Shown here piece by piece: positions 7,037 through 14,310 of a stretch of 22,087 bases of DNA. The DNA comes from an uncultured Ilumatobacter sp. GTDB lineage: Bacteria > Actinomycetota > Acidimicrobiia > Acidimicrobiales > Ilumatobacteraceae. Each line of letters opens with the position of its first letter. The first letter of the stretch is position 1. The translations under genes were made by a program, and so were the position numbers. The stretch lies in assembly GCA_938049325.1 (NCBI GenBank), contig CALICC010000162.1, positions 1-22,087 on the forward strand. The letters run 5' to 3'. A model generated the notes under the pieces. The model was given only the letters and a program-made list of their open reading frames with translations. It searched no databases and was not told the origin of the DNA.

Positions 7037-9610
7037 TCAACGCCGACGTCGAGGTCGACGAGCTCGCTCGCCGGCGAGTTCCTCGCTCGCCCAGGTCGCC
7101 AGCTTCAAACGGTCGATCTTGGTGTTGTGCCGAATGTCAACAGGCATCGAACCTGTGATCAGCACCGCGGCAACAGGCACCTCCAACGCTCCGCGCACCG
7201 CAGCAGCGAGCACCTCGTCGGCCAGCCCTGCCTTGCCACCGCGACGCTCGACGACGATCACGACCTGCTGGCAATCATGGGGTCCGATGCCCACCGCCGC
7301 CACTCGCCCGGCGGTGACCAGGTTCTGCGGACACAGCTGCCGTTCGAGCGCCCGCTCGAGCGGCACGGAGGCGATCGGACCATCGTCTGAGCGGATCACG
7401 TGCACCGCTCGTCCGTCGACCCAGAGTCGGCCGATCTCGTCGAGCCGGCCGACGTCGCCGGTGCGGTGCCAGCCGCCACCCGGCCGAGCCAACCGCTGTG
7501 TCTCCCACCGTCCGAGGTAGCCATCTGAAACCCATGGCGCACGGACGAGAATCTCCCCGAAACCGCCGGTGGACACCGCTGGTGGAATGCCGTGCAGCGC
7601 ATCGAAATCGAGTGGAGCGATCATGACTTCCGCGCCGGCGACCGGAACACCAACGCACACACCGGCGTCCTGATCCGAGGCTTCAGCTGCGTCGATGCCG
7701 TCGAGGTCGATGTCGGCAACCGGCAACGCTTCGGTCATTCCGTACGGAGTGTGCAACTCCGCGCGTGGCGTCAGGTCGCGCACCTTGTGCAGAATCTCTG
7801 ATGGAACCGGCGCTCCGGCACTGAAGACGAGCCGCAGTGCTGCCAGGCCAGCTCGATCGTCCCCGTCGGTTGCGGTGGCAACGACGTTCGCGAGCGCCGC
7901 TGGTGATGCGAACGCCATGGTCGCGTCGATGGCAGCGCATGCGAGATCGAACGCGTCAGCGGTGAGCTCGCCCGGTGTGGTCACGTCACAGTCGGTGAAC
8001 GCGGTTGGAACGCCGAGAGCTGGTCCGTAGAGGGCAAACGGCGCAAACGCCGCGACCAAACGGTCGTCGTCGGTGATCGCGTAGGTGGCTGCGAGCGCGT
8101 CGCGTTGTGCGGCAAGTTGGCCGTGCCGGTACCGCACTCCCTTCGCGGGCCCGGTGGCTCCCGAGGTGAACAGGATGGCAACGTCGTCGCCCGGCGTCGG
8201 TGGCGCTGGGAGCTCAGTGACGGGCGGATCAGCAGCTTCCGACATGAGCGCCGCGGTATCGATGTGCGTTGCACCCGGAGCCCAGCGCATGGCACCGCTG
8301 GCCATCCGCGCCGCCCGGGGCCCAAGTGTCCAGTTCGGACGTGTCGAGGCAACCGCGGCGCCAAGCCCCCGCAAGCCCAACCCGCGATCTGCGATCACCG
8401 TCACGCCGCCGGCTCGCCACACGCCGTATACCGCGACGAGCAGGTCGACCCCCGGCGGGGTGAGCATCGCGACGCGATCCCCTGCTTCGAGGCCTCGGTG
8501 ACGAAGAGCGGCAGCGACTCCGTCGACCCGACGGGCGAAATCGGCGAACGTGATGGAGGTCCCCGTGGCGGCATCATGCACGGCCACTGCGCCATCACTT
8601 CGCCGACGTTCCACACCGTCGAACACCGACGAACCGACCAACGAGAGGTCAGCCGACGCAGCCGCACCGTCGAGTTGGCCGGCGCTGAGCAGGTCGGTCA
8701 ACCACGTATCGACCGTGGTCGCAACGTCGGCCTCGGCCATCACGAGGTGATTGGCTTCGCCGAATCGTTGAATCTCGGTGTTCGGGATACGACCGGCGAG
8801 ATCGTTCGCGAAGTCGTCGTCGAAGACGATGTCGCGGGCACCCCACGCGAGGAGAACCGGGGCGTCGAGACCGCCGAGTTTGTTGCTGACCCGCTCGAGC
8901 GCCGGGGCCGACGGGTGACCGTCTCGTAACGGGACGTCGCCGACGAAGTCAGCAATCGCCTGACGATGCCGGGCTTCGCGGTACGGCGCACGAAACGCCT
9001 GACGGTCGATTGCATCGATCCGATCGCCGGACAGCCGCACCGTCCCCTCAACGAACCCCGAGGTTCGCCGGCACACCAAGTCGCGCAGCGGTGCAGATGC
9101 TGCGAGCCGAATGATCTTCGGCGCGCCTCGACCTTCGGGAACTCCGATCCCGGTATTGCACAGGACCATGCCATCGACGTCGTCGGTGTGGTCGACTGCC
9201 CAGCCCATGGCAATGGCCCCACCCCAGTCATGCGCGGCGAGCACCAACGGCGTCTCAGCGTCGAGGTCGAGCGAGCGCATCACATCGCCCAGATCCGCCA
9301 CCCGGTGGGCGTAGCCACGGTGACTCACCCGGTCACTGAACCCCATGCCGAGTTGGTCGAGCGCGATCACGCGGTGACGCTCGGCGAATCGAGTGAGGAA
9401 GCTCTTCCACGCGTACGCCCACGTTGGATTTCCGTGTACGCAGACGATCGTCGCCCACGGCTCGTCTGTTTCGGGACGGCCGGTGTCGAGCATGTGCCAC
9501 CGATGCGATGATCCGTCGTGGCTGGGGACGTCGATCACATTCGACCACGCCGGATCGATCCCCCATTCACGCCACTTCGCCCCGCCAGGAAGGCTGGGGG
9601 GTTCGATCAC
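7037..9610 (-). CDS. oleBC: OleBC fusion: beta-lactone decarboxylase + beta-lactone synthetase
   Basis: An 857-residue two-domain protein. Residues 1-310 are an alpha/beta hydrolase of the OleB type: HGNPTW (59-64), nucleophile Asp128 in HDWGG, acid Asp260 and base His288 in NHLVMAE. OleB converts cis-beta-lactones to cis-olefins plus CO2; the fold resembles haloalkane dehalogenases, a frequent mis-annotation. Residues about 325-857 are an ANL-fold OleC: P-loop FTSGATGPAKGV (481-492), TPYGMTE (621-627), HRTGD (715-719) and catalytic Lys831 in HNTKID. OleC forms the beta-lactone with ATP. The frame is open upstream to 9763, but that overlaps oleA by over 150 nt; the GTG at 9610 overlaps the oleA stop as GTGA and starts just before OleB homology. 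Such OleBC fusions are known in several actinobacteria. All catalytic residues appear intact in both halves. Confidence 0.93.
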   Translation of the reverse strand: MIEPPSLPGGAKWREWGIDPAWSNVIDVPSHDGSSHRWHMLDTGRPETDEPWATIVCVHGNPTWAYAWKSFLTRFAERHRVIALDQLGMGFSDRVSHRGYAHRVADLGDVMRSLDLDAETPLVLAAHDWGGAIAMGWAVDHTDDVDGMVLCNTGIGVPEGRGAPKIIRLAASAPLRDLVCRRTSGFVEGTVRLSGDRIDAIDRQAFRAPYREARHRQAIADFVGDVPLRDGHPSAPALERVSNKLGGLDAPVLLAWGARDIVFDDDFANDLAGRIPNTEIQRFGEANHLVMAEADVATTVDTWLTDLLSAGQLDGAAASADLSLVGSSVFDGVERRRSDGAVAVHDAATGTSITFADFARRVDGVAAALRHRGLEAGDRVAMLTPPGVDLLVAVYGVWRAGGVTVIADRGLGLRGLGAAVASTRPNWTLGPRAARMASGAMRWAPGATHIDTAALMSEAADPPVTELPAPPTPGDDVAILFTSGATGPAKGVRYRHGQLAAQRDALAATYAITDDDRLVAAFAPFALYGPALGVPTAFTDCDVTTPGELTADAFDLACAAIDATMAFASPAALANVVATATDGDDRAGLAALRLVFSAGAPVPSEILHKVRDLTPRAELHTPYGMTEALPVADIDLDGIDAAEASDQDAGVCVGVPVAGAEVMIAPLDFDALHGIPPAVSTGGFGEILVRAPWVSDGYLGRWETQRLARPGGGWHRTGDVGRLDEIGRLWVDGRAVHVIRSDDGPIASVPLERALERQLCPQNLVTAGRVAAVGIGPHDCQQVVIVVERRGGKAGLADEVLAAAVRGALEVPVAAVLITGSMPVDIRHNTKIDRLKLATWASEELAGERARRPRRRR

Positions 9611-10632
9611 CAGACGATTTCGGTGAAGCTCGTGTTCAGGCCCGAACCAATACCCATGCACAGCACGCGTTCGCCGACCTTGATTTCGTGCTGGAACGCA
9701 GCCAGCGTCATCGGGATCGCCGCCGGCCCGACGTTGCCGTACTGCGGGAAGGTCCGCGGGCAACGATCCGGATCGATCCCGAGACGTTCACACAGCAGCT
9801 CCGTGTGTCGTTGGCTCACCTGGTGGACGATGTAGTGGTCCATGCCGACTTCCCAATCGAAGTCGTGACCGCTGTGCTTCCACGCAGCCTCCGCCAGCTC
9901 GAGCCCCGCGATCATCAAGCCGTGCGAGTCGGTGCGCATCCGGTCGAGGTCGCCGATGCACAGTTCGTTGTGTTGAGAGGCGCCGCGTGCAATGCCGCCG
10001 ACGAGACGGTGCGCTTCAGGGTGCTGGTCGAGCCGACACAGCACGGCGGCTGCAGCGCCAGAACCCAGCGTCAACGATGCGAACTCGGCAAACACGTCGG
10101 CAGCAGTCGCATCGGGCTGCTGGAGTCGAGCGATCGTTGTTTGCTGGGTGTAGCGGCTGCCCTCGCCATCGACGATCAACGCGTAGTCGATGGAGCCAGC
10201 GTCGATCGCTGCCGCGGCGATCTGCATGCCGTTGATGAAGCCGAGGCATGCGTTGCCGACGTCGAAGTTCAAGCAGCTCGGCGGCAAGTCGAGAATGTTG
10301 TGGACAGCACATGCCACCGATGGCTCCAAGTGGTGCTTGCACACCGACGTGGAGATCAGCATGCCGACGCGGTTCGGGTCGATCTCGGAATTGTCGAGCG
10401 CGAGGCGCCCGGCACGGGCTGCTGCTTGCTCGAACGTGACGCCTTCGGGCCACCACCGTCGAGCTTCGATGCCTGCGAGGTCGGCGAGAATTCCCGGCTT
10501 GAGACCCGTGCGCTCATAGGTCTCGCTCAGTTGCTCGTCGATCCAGGCTGACGTGACGATTTCGGGTGCCTCGACCGCCGCCACGGTCAGCACTCCCACA
10601 TTTCGATGGGTCAGAACCGAATTGGCCGACAT
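9607..10632 (-). CDS. oleA: OleA, acyl-CoA condensing thiolase-fold enzyme
   Basis: A 341-residue thiolase-superfamily enzyme that performs non-decarboxylative Claisen condensation of two fatty acyl-CoAs to a 2-alkyl-3-keto acid, the committing step of head-to-head hydrocarbon synthesis. The nucleophile Cys129 (GNACLGF), His270 (HQVSQRH) and Asn300 (YGNVGPAAIP) are present, as is Glu103 in CKHHLEPS, the base peculiar to OleA and absent from FabH. These four sit 14-15 residues before the E117/C143/H285/N315 positions of Xanthomonas OleA, so spacing is conserved. The ATG at 10632 has AAAGGA six nt upstream; an ATG ten codons earlier lacks support. It heads the operon oleA-oleBC-oleD and overlaps oleBC by 4 nt. 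FabH is the main alternative and is disfavoured by Glu103 and by context. Confidence 0.95.
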   Translation of the reverse strand: MSANSVLTHRNVGVLTVAAVEAPEIVTSAWIDEQLSETYERTGLKPGILADLAGIEARRWWPEGVTFEQAAARAGRLALDNSEIDPNRVGMLISTSVCKHHLEPSVACAVHNILDLPPSCLNFDVGNACLGFINGMQIAAAAIDAGSIDYALIVDGEGSRYTQQTTIARLQQPDATAADVFAEFASLTLGSGAAAAVLCRLDQHPEAHRLVGGIARGASQHNELCIGDLDRMRTDSHGLMIAGLELAEAAWKHSGHDFDWEVGMDHYIVHQVSQRHTELLCERLGIDPDRCPRTFPQYGNVGPAAIPMTLAAFQHEIKVGERVLCMGIGSGLNTSFTEIVW

Positions 10633-10680
10633 ATGTGGTCCTTTCGCGGCGCGATCGCGCATGTCAGAAGCGGAATGAGC

Positions 10681-10736
10681 AGCTTAGGGCATCTGCGCCG
10701 CCGTGTCGTGTCTCAGTGAGTGTTCTCGACACGACA
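10681..10736 (-). promoter_or_regulatory. Candidate oleA promoter with overlapping inverted repeat (possible operator)
   Basis: A perfect 9-bp inverted repeat, TGTCGTGTC (10704-10712) and GACACGACA (10728-10736), is separated by 15 nt. On the - strand the proximal arm contains ACGACA, a 4-of-6 match to a -35 box, followed after exactly 17 nt by TAAGCT (10686-10681), a weak -10. Transcription would begin near 10674, about 40 nt before the oleA ATG. A repressor on the repeat would cover the -35 region. The box matches are modest, and no regulator gene is adjacent. Confidence 0.35.
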
Positions 10737-10753
10737 ACTGAGCTGGAGAAATG

Positions 10754-10785
10754 ACGAAGGCCCCGACCGAAGTCGGGGCCTTCGT
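10754..10785 (-). terminator. Hairpin after tRNA-Gly with C(UUCG)G tetraloop
   Basis: A perfect 14-bp stem (10754-10767 with 10772-10785) closes a four-base loop. Read on the - strand the loop is C(UUCG)G, an exceptionally stable tetraloop. The stem starts at the last base of the encoded CCA of tRNA-Gly. The downstream run is only CATTTCTCC, so termination relies mostly on stem stability and may be partial. It separates tRNA-Gly from oleA. Confidence 0.75.
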
Positions 10786-10860
10786 GGAGCGGATGACCGG
10801 GATCGAACCGGCGACCTTCACCTTGGCAAGGTGACGCTCTACCAACTGAGCCACATCCGC
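10785..10860 (-). tRNA. tRNA-Gly (GCC)
   Basis: The - strand gives a complete cloverleaf. Acceptor GCGGATG (10860-10854) pairs with CATCCGC (10795-10789), the D-arm contains GCTCAGTTGGTAGAGC, and anticodon stem TCACC/GGTGA encloses loop TTGCCAA with anticodon GCC at 10827-10825. The T-arm carries GGTTCGATCC. The discriminator is U and CCA is encoded (10787-10785). It lies upstream of the ole operon on the same strand. Confidence 0.97.
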
Positions 10861-10870
10861 AGGACCGTCT

Positions 10871-10898
10871 AGGTTATCGCGTCGAGGCAAGCGTCCAA
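10871..10898 (-). promoter_or_regulatory. Probable tRNA-Gly promoter
   Basis: On the - strand TTGGAC (10898-10893) and TAACCT (10876-10871) are spaced by 16 nt, with the tRNA 5' end 11 nt beyond the -10. Both hexamers are reasonable sigma-A-type matches, at a distance that fits a short 5' leader. Confidence 0.55.
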
Positions 10899-10917
10899 CC
10901 TGCCCCGGTGCGGGTTC

Positions 10918-11142
10918 TCAAGAACTCGAGTCGCCGCGGAGATCGATTCGAAGCGTCAGCACGCCATCGACGAGTTCACCGTCGGCGTCGGCAATGATCG
11001 CAAAGTCTTGAAAATCGTTCTGCGATTGCTCCAGGAAGTGCATTCGCTCGTCGCCGGCAACCGGAGGGAGCGGACGCTTCTTCACGGCGAGCGCACGCTC
11101 CCGGAAGCGCAGCAGCATTGCGTCGATGTCAAGTTCAGCCAC
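10918..11142 (-). CDS. Small conserved-looking hypothetical protein, 74 aa
   Basis: I do not recognise this protein. It reads as soluble, with a predicted N-terminal helix (LDIDAMLLRFRERALAVKKR) followed by a loop and a beta-rich half (FAIIADADGELVDGVLTLRIDL) ending in DSSS. There is no signal peptide, membrane segment or Cys. A GTG at 11142 gives the full frame, which begins MAELDIDAM; an ATG at 11118 is an alternative. It starts 17 nt after the stop of the acidic membrane protein on the same strand, which suggests co-transcription. Codon use resembles its neighbours, with GC-rich third positions, supporting a real gene. Confidence 0.65.
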   Translation of the reverse strand: MAELDIDAMLLRFRERALAVKKRPLPPVAGDERMHFLEQSQNDFQDFAIIADADGELVDGVLTLRIDLRGDSSS

Positions 11143-11159
11143 AGGACGATCGTAGCGAT

Positions 11160-12197
11160 TCAGTCGCCTGCCGTGCGCGGTCGACGCAAGAGTCCCTCAC
11201 CGGGGACCACGGGAACATCCTCGTGCGTCGGCAAACCGACGGGCGCTGGCAGCTCTTCGTCGACGGACGCATCGGTCGACGACTCACTGGATGCGGACGC
11301 CGACACATCGTCGTCAGCGTCGAGGCCTGCGCTGTCCGGTGCTGCCTGTACCCACACGTCTTCGGTTTCGGCGACCTGCGCAACATCGGCGACCTCGACG
11401 TCGTTCGACGTCGTGTCCTTGCCGAAATTCGGCTTCTTGCCCTCGTCGAACACGTCGGTCTCGACGGTGTTCTCGCTCTCGACGTGCCGCATCACCTCGG
11501 CTCCTGTGTCGACAGCAGTCTCGGCATCCGCATCGACATCACCGCCGGCATCGCGGTCGTCAACGTCGTCGACCTCATCAGCATCCGCGTCCGTGCCATC
11601 CTCGTTCTCGTCGACCTCGCTCCGGTCGACGGCGACGGCGTCACCGATTGCGTCATCGGCCACGTCGACATCGCCCGGAGAGACATCGACGGTCAAGCCG
11701 TCGTCGACCGCGGCGATCGGTTCGGTTTCGTCGGCGTCGGACGCCTCCTCGACCGTGTCGCCGTCGGCGCTGGTCGACGCGTCGTCATCGTCGGGATGGT
11801 CTGAGGTGTTGTCGTCTTCGTCACGTTCAGCCCGCAGTCGGTCGCCCGCCAGGTCGGAGAACGAACGAACCGGGCGAGCTGTCGCGAACTCCTGGTCGAC
11901 ACTGGGCACCGATGCCGAGCGTTGAAGCGGCGCAGCACCGGGGGGTCTGGCCTCGTCGAGCCGGCGACGCTGCCCTGCAGGATCGAGCGAGCGCCACTTG
12001 CGGCGCTGCATCTCTTCGAGTGGGGCGAGCAGCGCCGGGTCAGGGCGTGTGCGACGGAACACCCAGATCGCCACAGCGACCAGCACCACACCGCACAGCA
12101 CGAGCAGGGCCACGGCGATGTACACGGTTCGCGTCGCCGATGGATCGCCGACGTCGTCGCCCGCCTGTACCGCTGAGAGCAAGAGTTCGGCAGTCAC
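11160..12197 (-). CDS. Single-pass membrane protein with long acidic disordered tail
   Basis: 345 residues in three parts. A short N-terminus leads to one hydrophobic helix (about residues 25-47, VYIAVALLVLCGVVLVAVAIWVF) followed by RRTR, which by the positive-inside rule places the rest in the cytoplasm. A basic juxtamembrane helix (about 55-85, with MQRRKWRS and GQRRRLDEARP) is the most structured-looking and likely the conserved part. Residues about 115-325 are extremely rich in Asp, Glu, Ala, Val, Ser and Thr, with many D-A-D and D-V-D steps and almost no aromatic residues, so intrinsically disordered. I do not recognise a family. A GTG at 12197 begins the frame, without a clear Shine-Dalgarno. 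It follows the DNA glycosylase gene by 72 nt on the same strand. A scaffold or charge-buffer role is only a guess. Confidence 0.75.
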   Translation of the reverse strand: MTAELLLSAVQAGDDVGDPSATRTVYIAVALLVLCGVVLVAVAIWVFRRTRPDPALLAPLEEMQRRKWRSLDPAGQRRRLDEARPPGAAPLQRSASVPSVDQEFATARPVRSFSDLAGDRLRAERDEDDNTSDHPDDDDASTSADGDTVEEASDADETEPIAAVDDGLTVDVSPGDVDVADDAIGDAVAVDRSEVDENEDGTDADADEVDDVDDRDAGGDVDADAETAVDTGAEVMRHVESENTVETDVFDEGKKPNFGKDTTSNDVEVADVAQVAETEDVWVQAAPDSAGLDADDDVSASASSESSTDASVDEELPAPVGLPTHEDVPVVPGEGLLRRPRTAGD

Positions 12198-12269
12198 TGG
12201 TGATCGAGTCTGCCAGCTCCACCGCCAGAATCGCAGCGTTCTCGAAGGTTCCGCTATCGGGGCGTCACA

Positions 12270-13040
12270 TCACAACTGGTGCACCGAGCACCACACCGCC
12301 GTGCGCCCACCGAGCGATTGTCGCAGGAGTGTGCCTCCGTCGAGAGGACAAGGTGGCAACGCTGCACGAATCGCAGGAGCAAGCACTCCTTCGGTCGACC
12401 CACCGCGAGCGAGCATCACCGGTAGCTGCGTCCGACAGCTGCGGGCGAGTTGGCCCAGTTCGTCGTCGCTCAGCCGATCCGCTGGCCGAGACGGATTGAT
12501 CCCGGCGTGAAACAACACTTCGTCGGCACACAGATTCCCCAGACCGGCGACCACTCGCTGGTTCAAGAGCAACGTCTTGATCGCTGCCGTGCGTCCCGCG
12601 AGCCCCGCACGCAGCTCTTCCTCCGACAACGTGAGCGCGTCGGGACCCAAGCTGGACATGTCGGGGTCGAGTGACAACCTTCCGAGGCGCCGAGGATCGT
12701 TCATTCGCAGCGCCGGCACGTCGTGTCCACTCGTGTACAGGAGGAGGCGATCCCACTCCGGTCGATCAGCCCCCGACGCGTACTCCAGCTCTTCGATCGG
12801 GGCCACGCCATCGACGATCAGGCGACCCGTCATTCCGAAGTGCACGCCGAGCGCCGGACCATCGGTTTCGAAGATCAACACCTTCCCGACACGGCGTACG
12901 GCACCGATCGAACGCCCGACCAGGGCGCCGTCCAGATTCTCCGACGCAACTCGTGCGTCGAACGACACCGAAGCGATCGTGCGGCCAACGACGCTCTCGG
13001 CTGCTCGGCGCCAGATCTCGGCTTCGAGACCCTCGGGCAC
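12270..13040 (-). CDS. Fpg/Nei-family DNA glycosylase with variant zinc finger
   Basis: 256 residues; a bifunctional base-excision glycosylase/AP lyase family removing oxidised bases. The GTG start yields MPEGLEAE, exposing catalytic Pro2 and Glu3 after Met removal. Lys53 (GKVLIF), Met70 (HFGMTGRL), DPRRLG (115-120) and the helix-two-turn-helix with Asn169 (GLGNLCADE) are present. The C-terminal zinc finger keeps exact spacing (x2, x16, x2), but its four ligand positions are C231, D234, C251 and H254 rather than four cysteines; the GGR Arg246 is retained. The void-filling Phe of Fpg (DPRRFG) is Leu, leaning toward an Nei-like or divergent actinobacterial Fpg. Base specificity is therefore open. 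It lies 25 nt after metX on the same strand, so it is probably co-transcribed. Confidence 0.9.
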   Translation of the reverse strand: MPEGLEAEIWRRAAESVVGRTIASVSFDARVASENLDGALVGRSIGAVRRVGKVLIFETDGPALGVHFGMTGRLIVDGVAPIEELEYASGADRPEWDRLLLYTSGHDVPALRMNDPRRLGRLSLDPDMSSLGPDALTLSEEELRAGLAGRTAAIKTLLLNQRVVAGLGNLCADEVLFHAGINPSRPADRLSDDELGQLARSCRTQLPVMLARGGSTEGVLAPAIRAALPPCPLDGGTLLRQSLGGRTAVWCSVHQL

Positions 13041-13065
13041 TAGCGCGTCGATCGATGGTCGAACA

Positions 13066-14247
13066 TCACACCGACGTCTTGCTGATCTCGCCGAGGAACC
13101 GGTCGAGTCGTCCGGAGATCTGGTCGCCGTTGATCAAGAACGCATCGTGGCCATGGGGTGAATCGATCTCGAGATACTCACTCGGGACACCGTTGCCGCT
13201 CAACGCCTCGTGAATCTGACGCTGCTGGTACGCGGGATACAACATGTCGGACCAGATGCCGACAGCAATCGTCGGAATCCGAACTCTCGATATCGCCCGT
13301 TCGAGCGAGCCTCGACCACGCGCCACGTCGTGCAGGTCCATTGCCTTACCGATGGCCAGATAACTGTTCGCGTCGAATCGGCGAACGATCTTGTTGCCGT
13401 GGTGTTCGAGGTAGCGCTCCACCTCGTACTGCTGCCACATCCCGAGAATGTCTCCGGCCTCGGCACGACCCGAGAAATCGCGTCCGAACCGATCGGTGAA
13501 CACGTTGTCGCTGCGGAAGGTGACCTGCGCGATCTGCCGGGCGATCGCCAATCCCTCGGACGGGCCCTCGCCCGGAGCTGCGTCGTAGTAGTCGCCGCCG
13601 CGCCAGTTCGGATCGAGACGAATCGCCTGACGCCCGATCCCGCCCCACGCGATCTGTTGCGCGGTTGCTTGCATGCACGTCGCGATGGCGACCAGCGAGC
13701 GCACTCGCCGCGGATACATGACGGCCCACTCGAGCGCTTGCATCCCGCCCATCGATCCGCCGATCACCGCCATCCACCGGTGCACCCCCAGATAGTTGGT
13801 CAGCTGTGCTTGGGCGCGCACCATGTCGCGGATGGTGACCACCGGGAATCGCGACCCGTAGGCATGTCCATCGACCGGATGAGGAGATGCGGGCCCGGTC
13901 GAACCTTGACACCCTCCGAGCACGTTCGCGCACACCACAAAATACCGGTCGGTGTCGATCGGTTTTCCGGGCCCGACCATGGCGTTCCACCAACCGGCTT
14001 CGTCGTGACCCCGACCCGCAGGACCGGCCGCGTGGCTGTCACCGGTCCACGCATGGCAGAGCAGCACGGCATTCGAACCATCGGCGTCGAGCGATCCCCA
14101 GGTCTCGTACGCCAACGTGACATCGGACAAGGTCGCACCGGAGTCCAGGGCAAACCGGCGGTCGGTCGCGAACGTGAACAGGCGCCGCTGACCAGCGGGA
14201 TCCCCAGGCAACCAAGCGCCAGTGACAGGAAGAGGTTCGCTTTGCAT
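13066..14247 (-). CDS. metX: Homoserine O-acyltransferase, MetX
   Basis: A 393-residue alpha/beta-hydrolase acyltransferase that acylates L-homoserine (acetyl-CoA in most members) in methionine synthesis. The nucleophile Ser165 lies in GGSMGGMQ, the acid is Asp334 (IWSDMLYP) and the base His367 (PHGHDAF). N-terminal LAYETWG, HAWTGDSH and NVLGGCQGSTGP are standard MetX motifs. Acetyl versus succinyl specificity cannot be settled by eye. The frame is open back to 14463, but ATG 14247 starts at the usual family position and has GGTGGAAAG just upstream; the extra 72 residues would be non-conserved and would overlap the divergent gene. No metY is in the window, although actinobacteria often have metY adjacent. 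Confidence 0.95.
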   Translation of the reverse strand: MQSEPLPVTGAWLPGDPAGQRRLFTFATDRRFALDSGATLSDVTLAYETWGSLDADGSNAVLLCHAWTGDSHAAGPAGRGHDEAGWWNAMVGPGKPIDTDRYFVVCANVLGGCQGSTGPASPHPVDGHAYGSRFPVVTIRDMVRAQAQLTNYLGVHRWMAVIGGSMGGMQALEWAVMYPRRVRSLVAIATCMQATAQQIAWGGIGRQAIRLDPNWRGGDYYDAAPGEGPSEGLAIARQIAQVTFRSDNVFTDRFGRDFSGRAEAGDILGMWQQYEVERYLEHHGNKIVRRFDANSYLAIGKAMDLHDVARGRGSLERAISRVRIPTIAVGIWSDMLYPAYQQRQIHEALSGNGVPSEYLEIDSPHGHDAFLINGDQISGRLDRFLGEISKTSV

Positions 14248-14310
14248 CGTCTTTCCACCCAAGGGCTGAGGCGACCGTATCGCAGATGTTGTGATGGTTT
14301 GCTGACGATT

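Noticed and set aside
8680..9610. Calling the N-terminal half of OleBC a haloalkane dehalogenase
   Set aside because: The Asp nucleophile, Asn/Trp and His pattern is shared, but fusion to OleC and the oleA/oleD context point to beta-lactone decarboxylase.
9611..9763. A longer OleBC beginning upstream at 9763
   Set aside because: The extra 51 residues would overlap the conserved end of oleA, are Arg-rich and unlike OleB. The GTGA overlap at 9610 is a standard coupled start.
9424..10551. A 375-codon open frame on the + strand
   Set aside because: It is antisense to oleA and the start of oleBC; composition is typical of a shadow frame and no domain is visible.
5891..10860. A genomic island integrated at a tRNA gene
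   Set aside because: Both tRNAs are intact, and there is no integrase, no duplicated tRNA 3' end and no compositional break visible; only the unusual tRNA spacing remains, reported separately.
11240..11830. Repetitive GTCGTC/GACGAC texture considered as a repeat array or CRISPR
   Set aside because: There is no fixed unit or spacer pattern; it is the codon pattern of the Asp/Val/Ala-rich tail of the acidic membrane protein.
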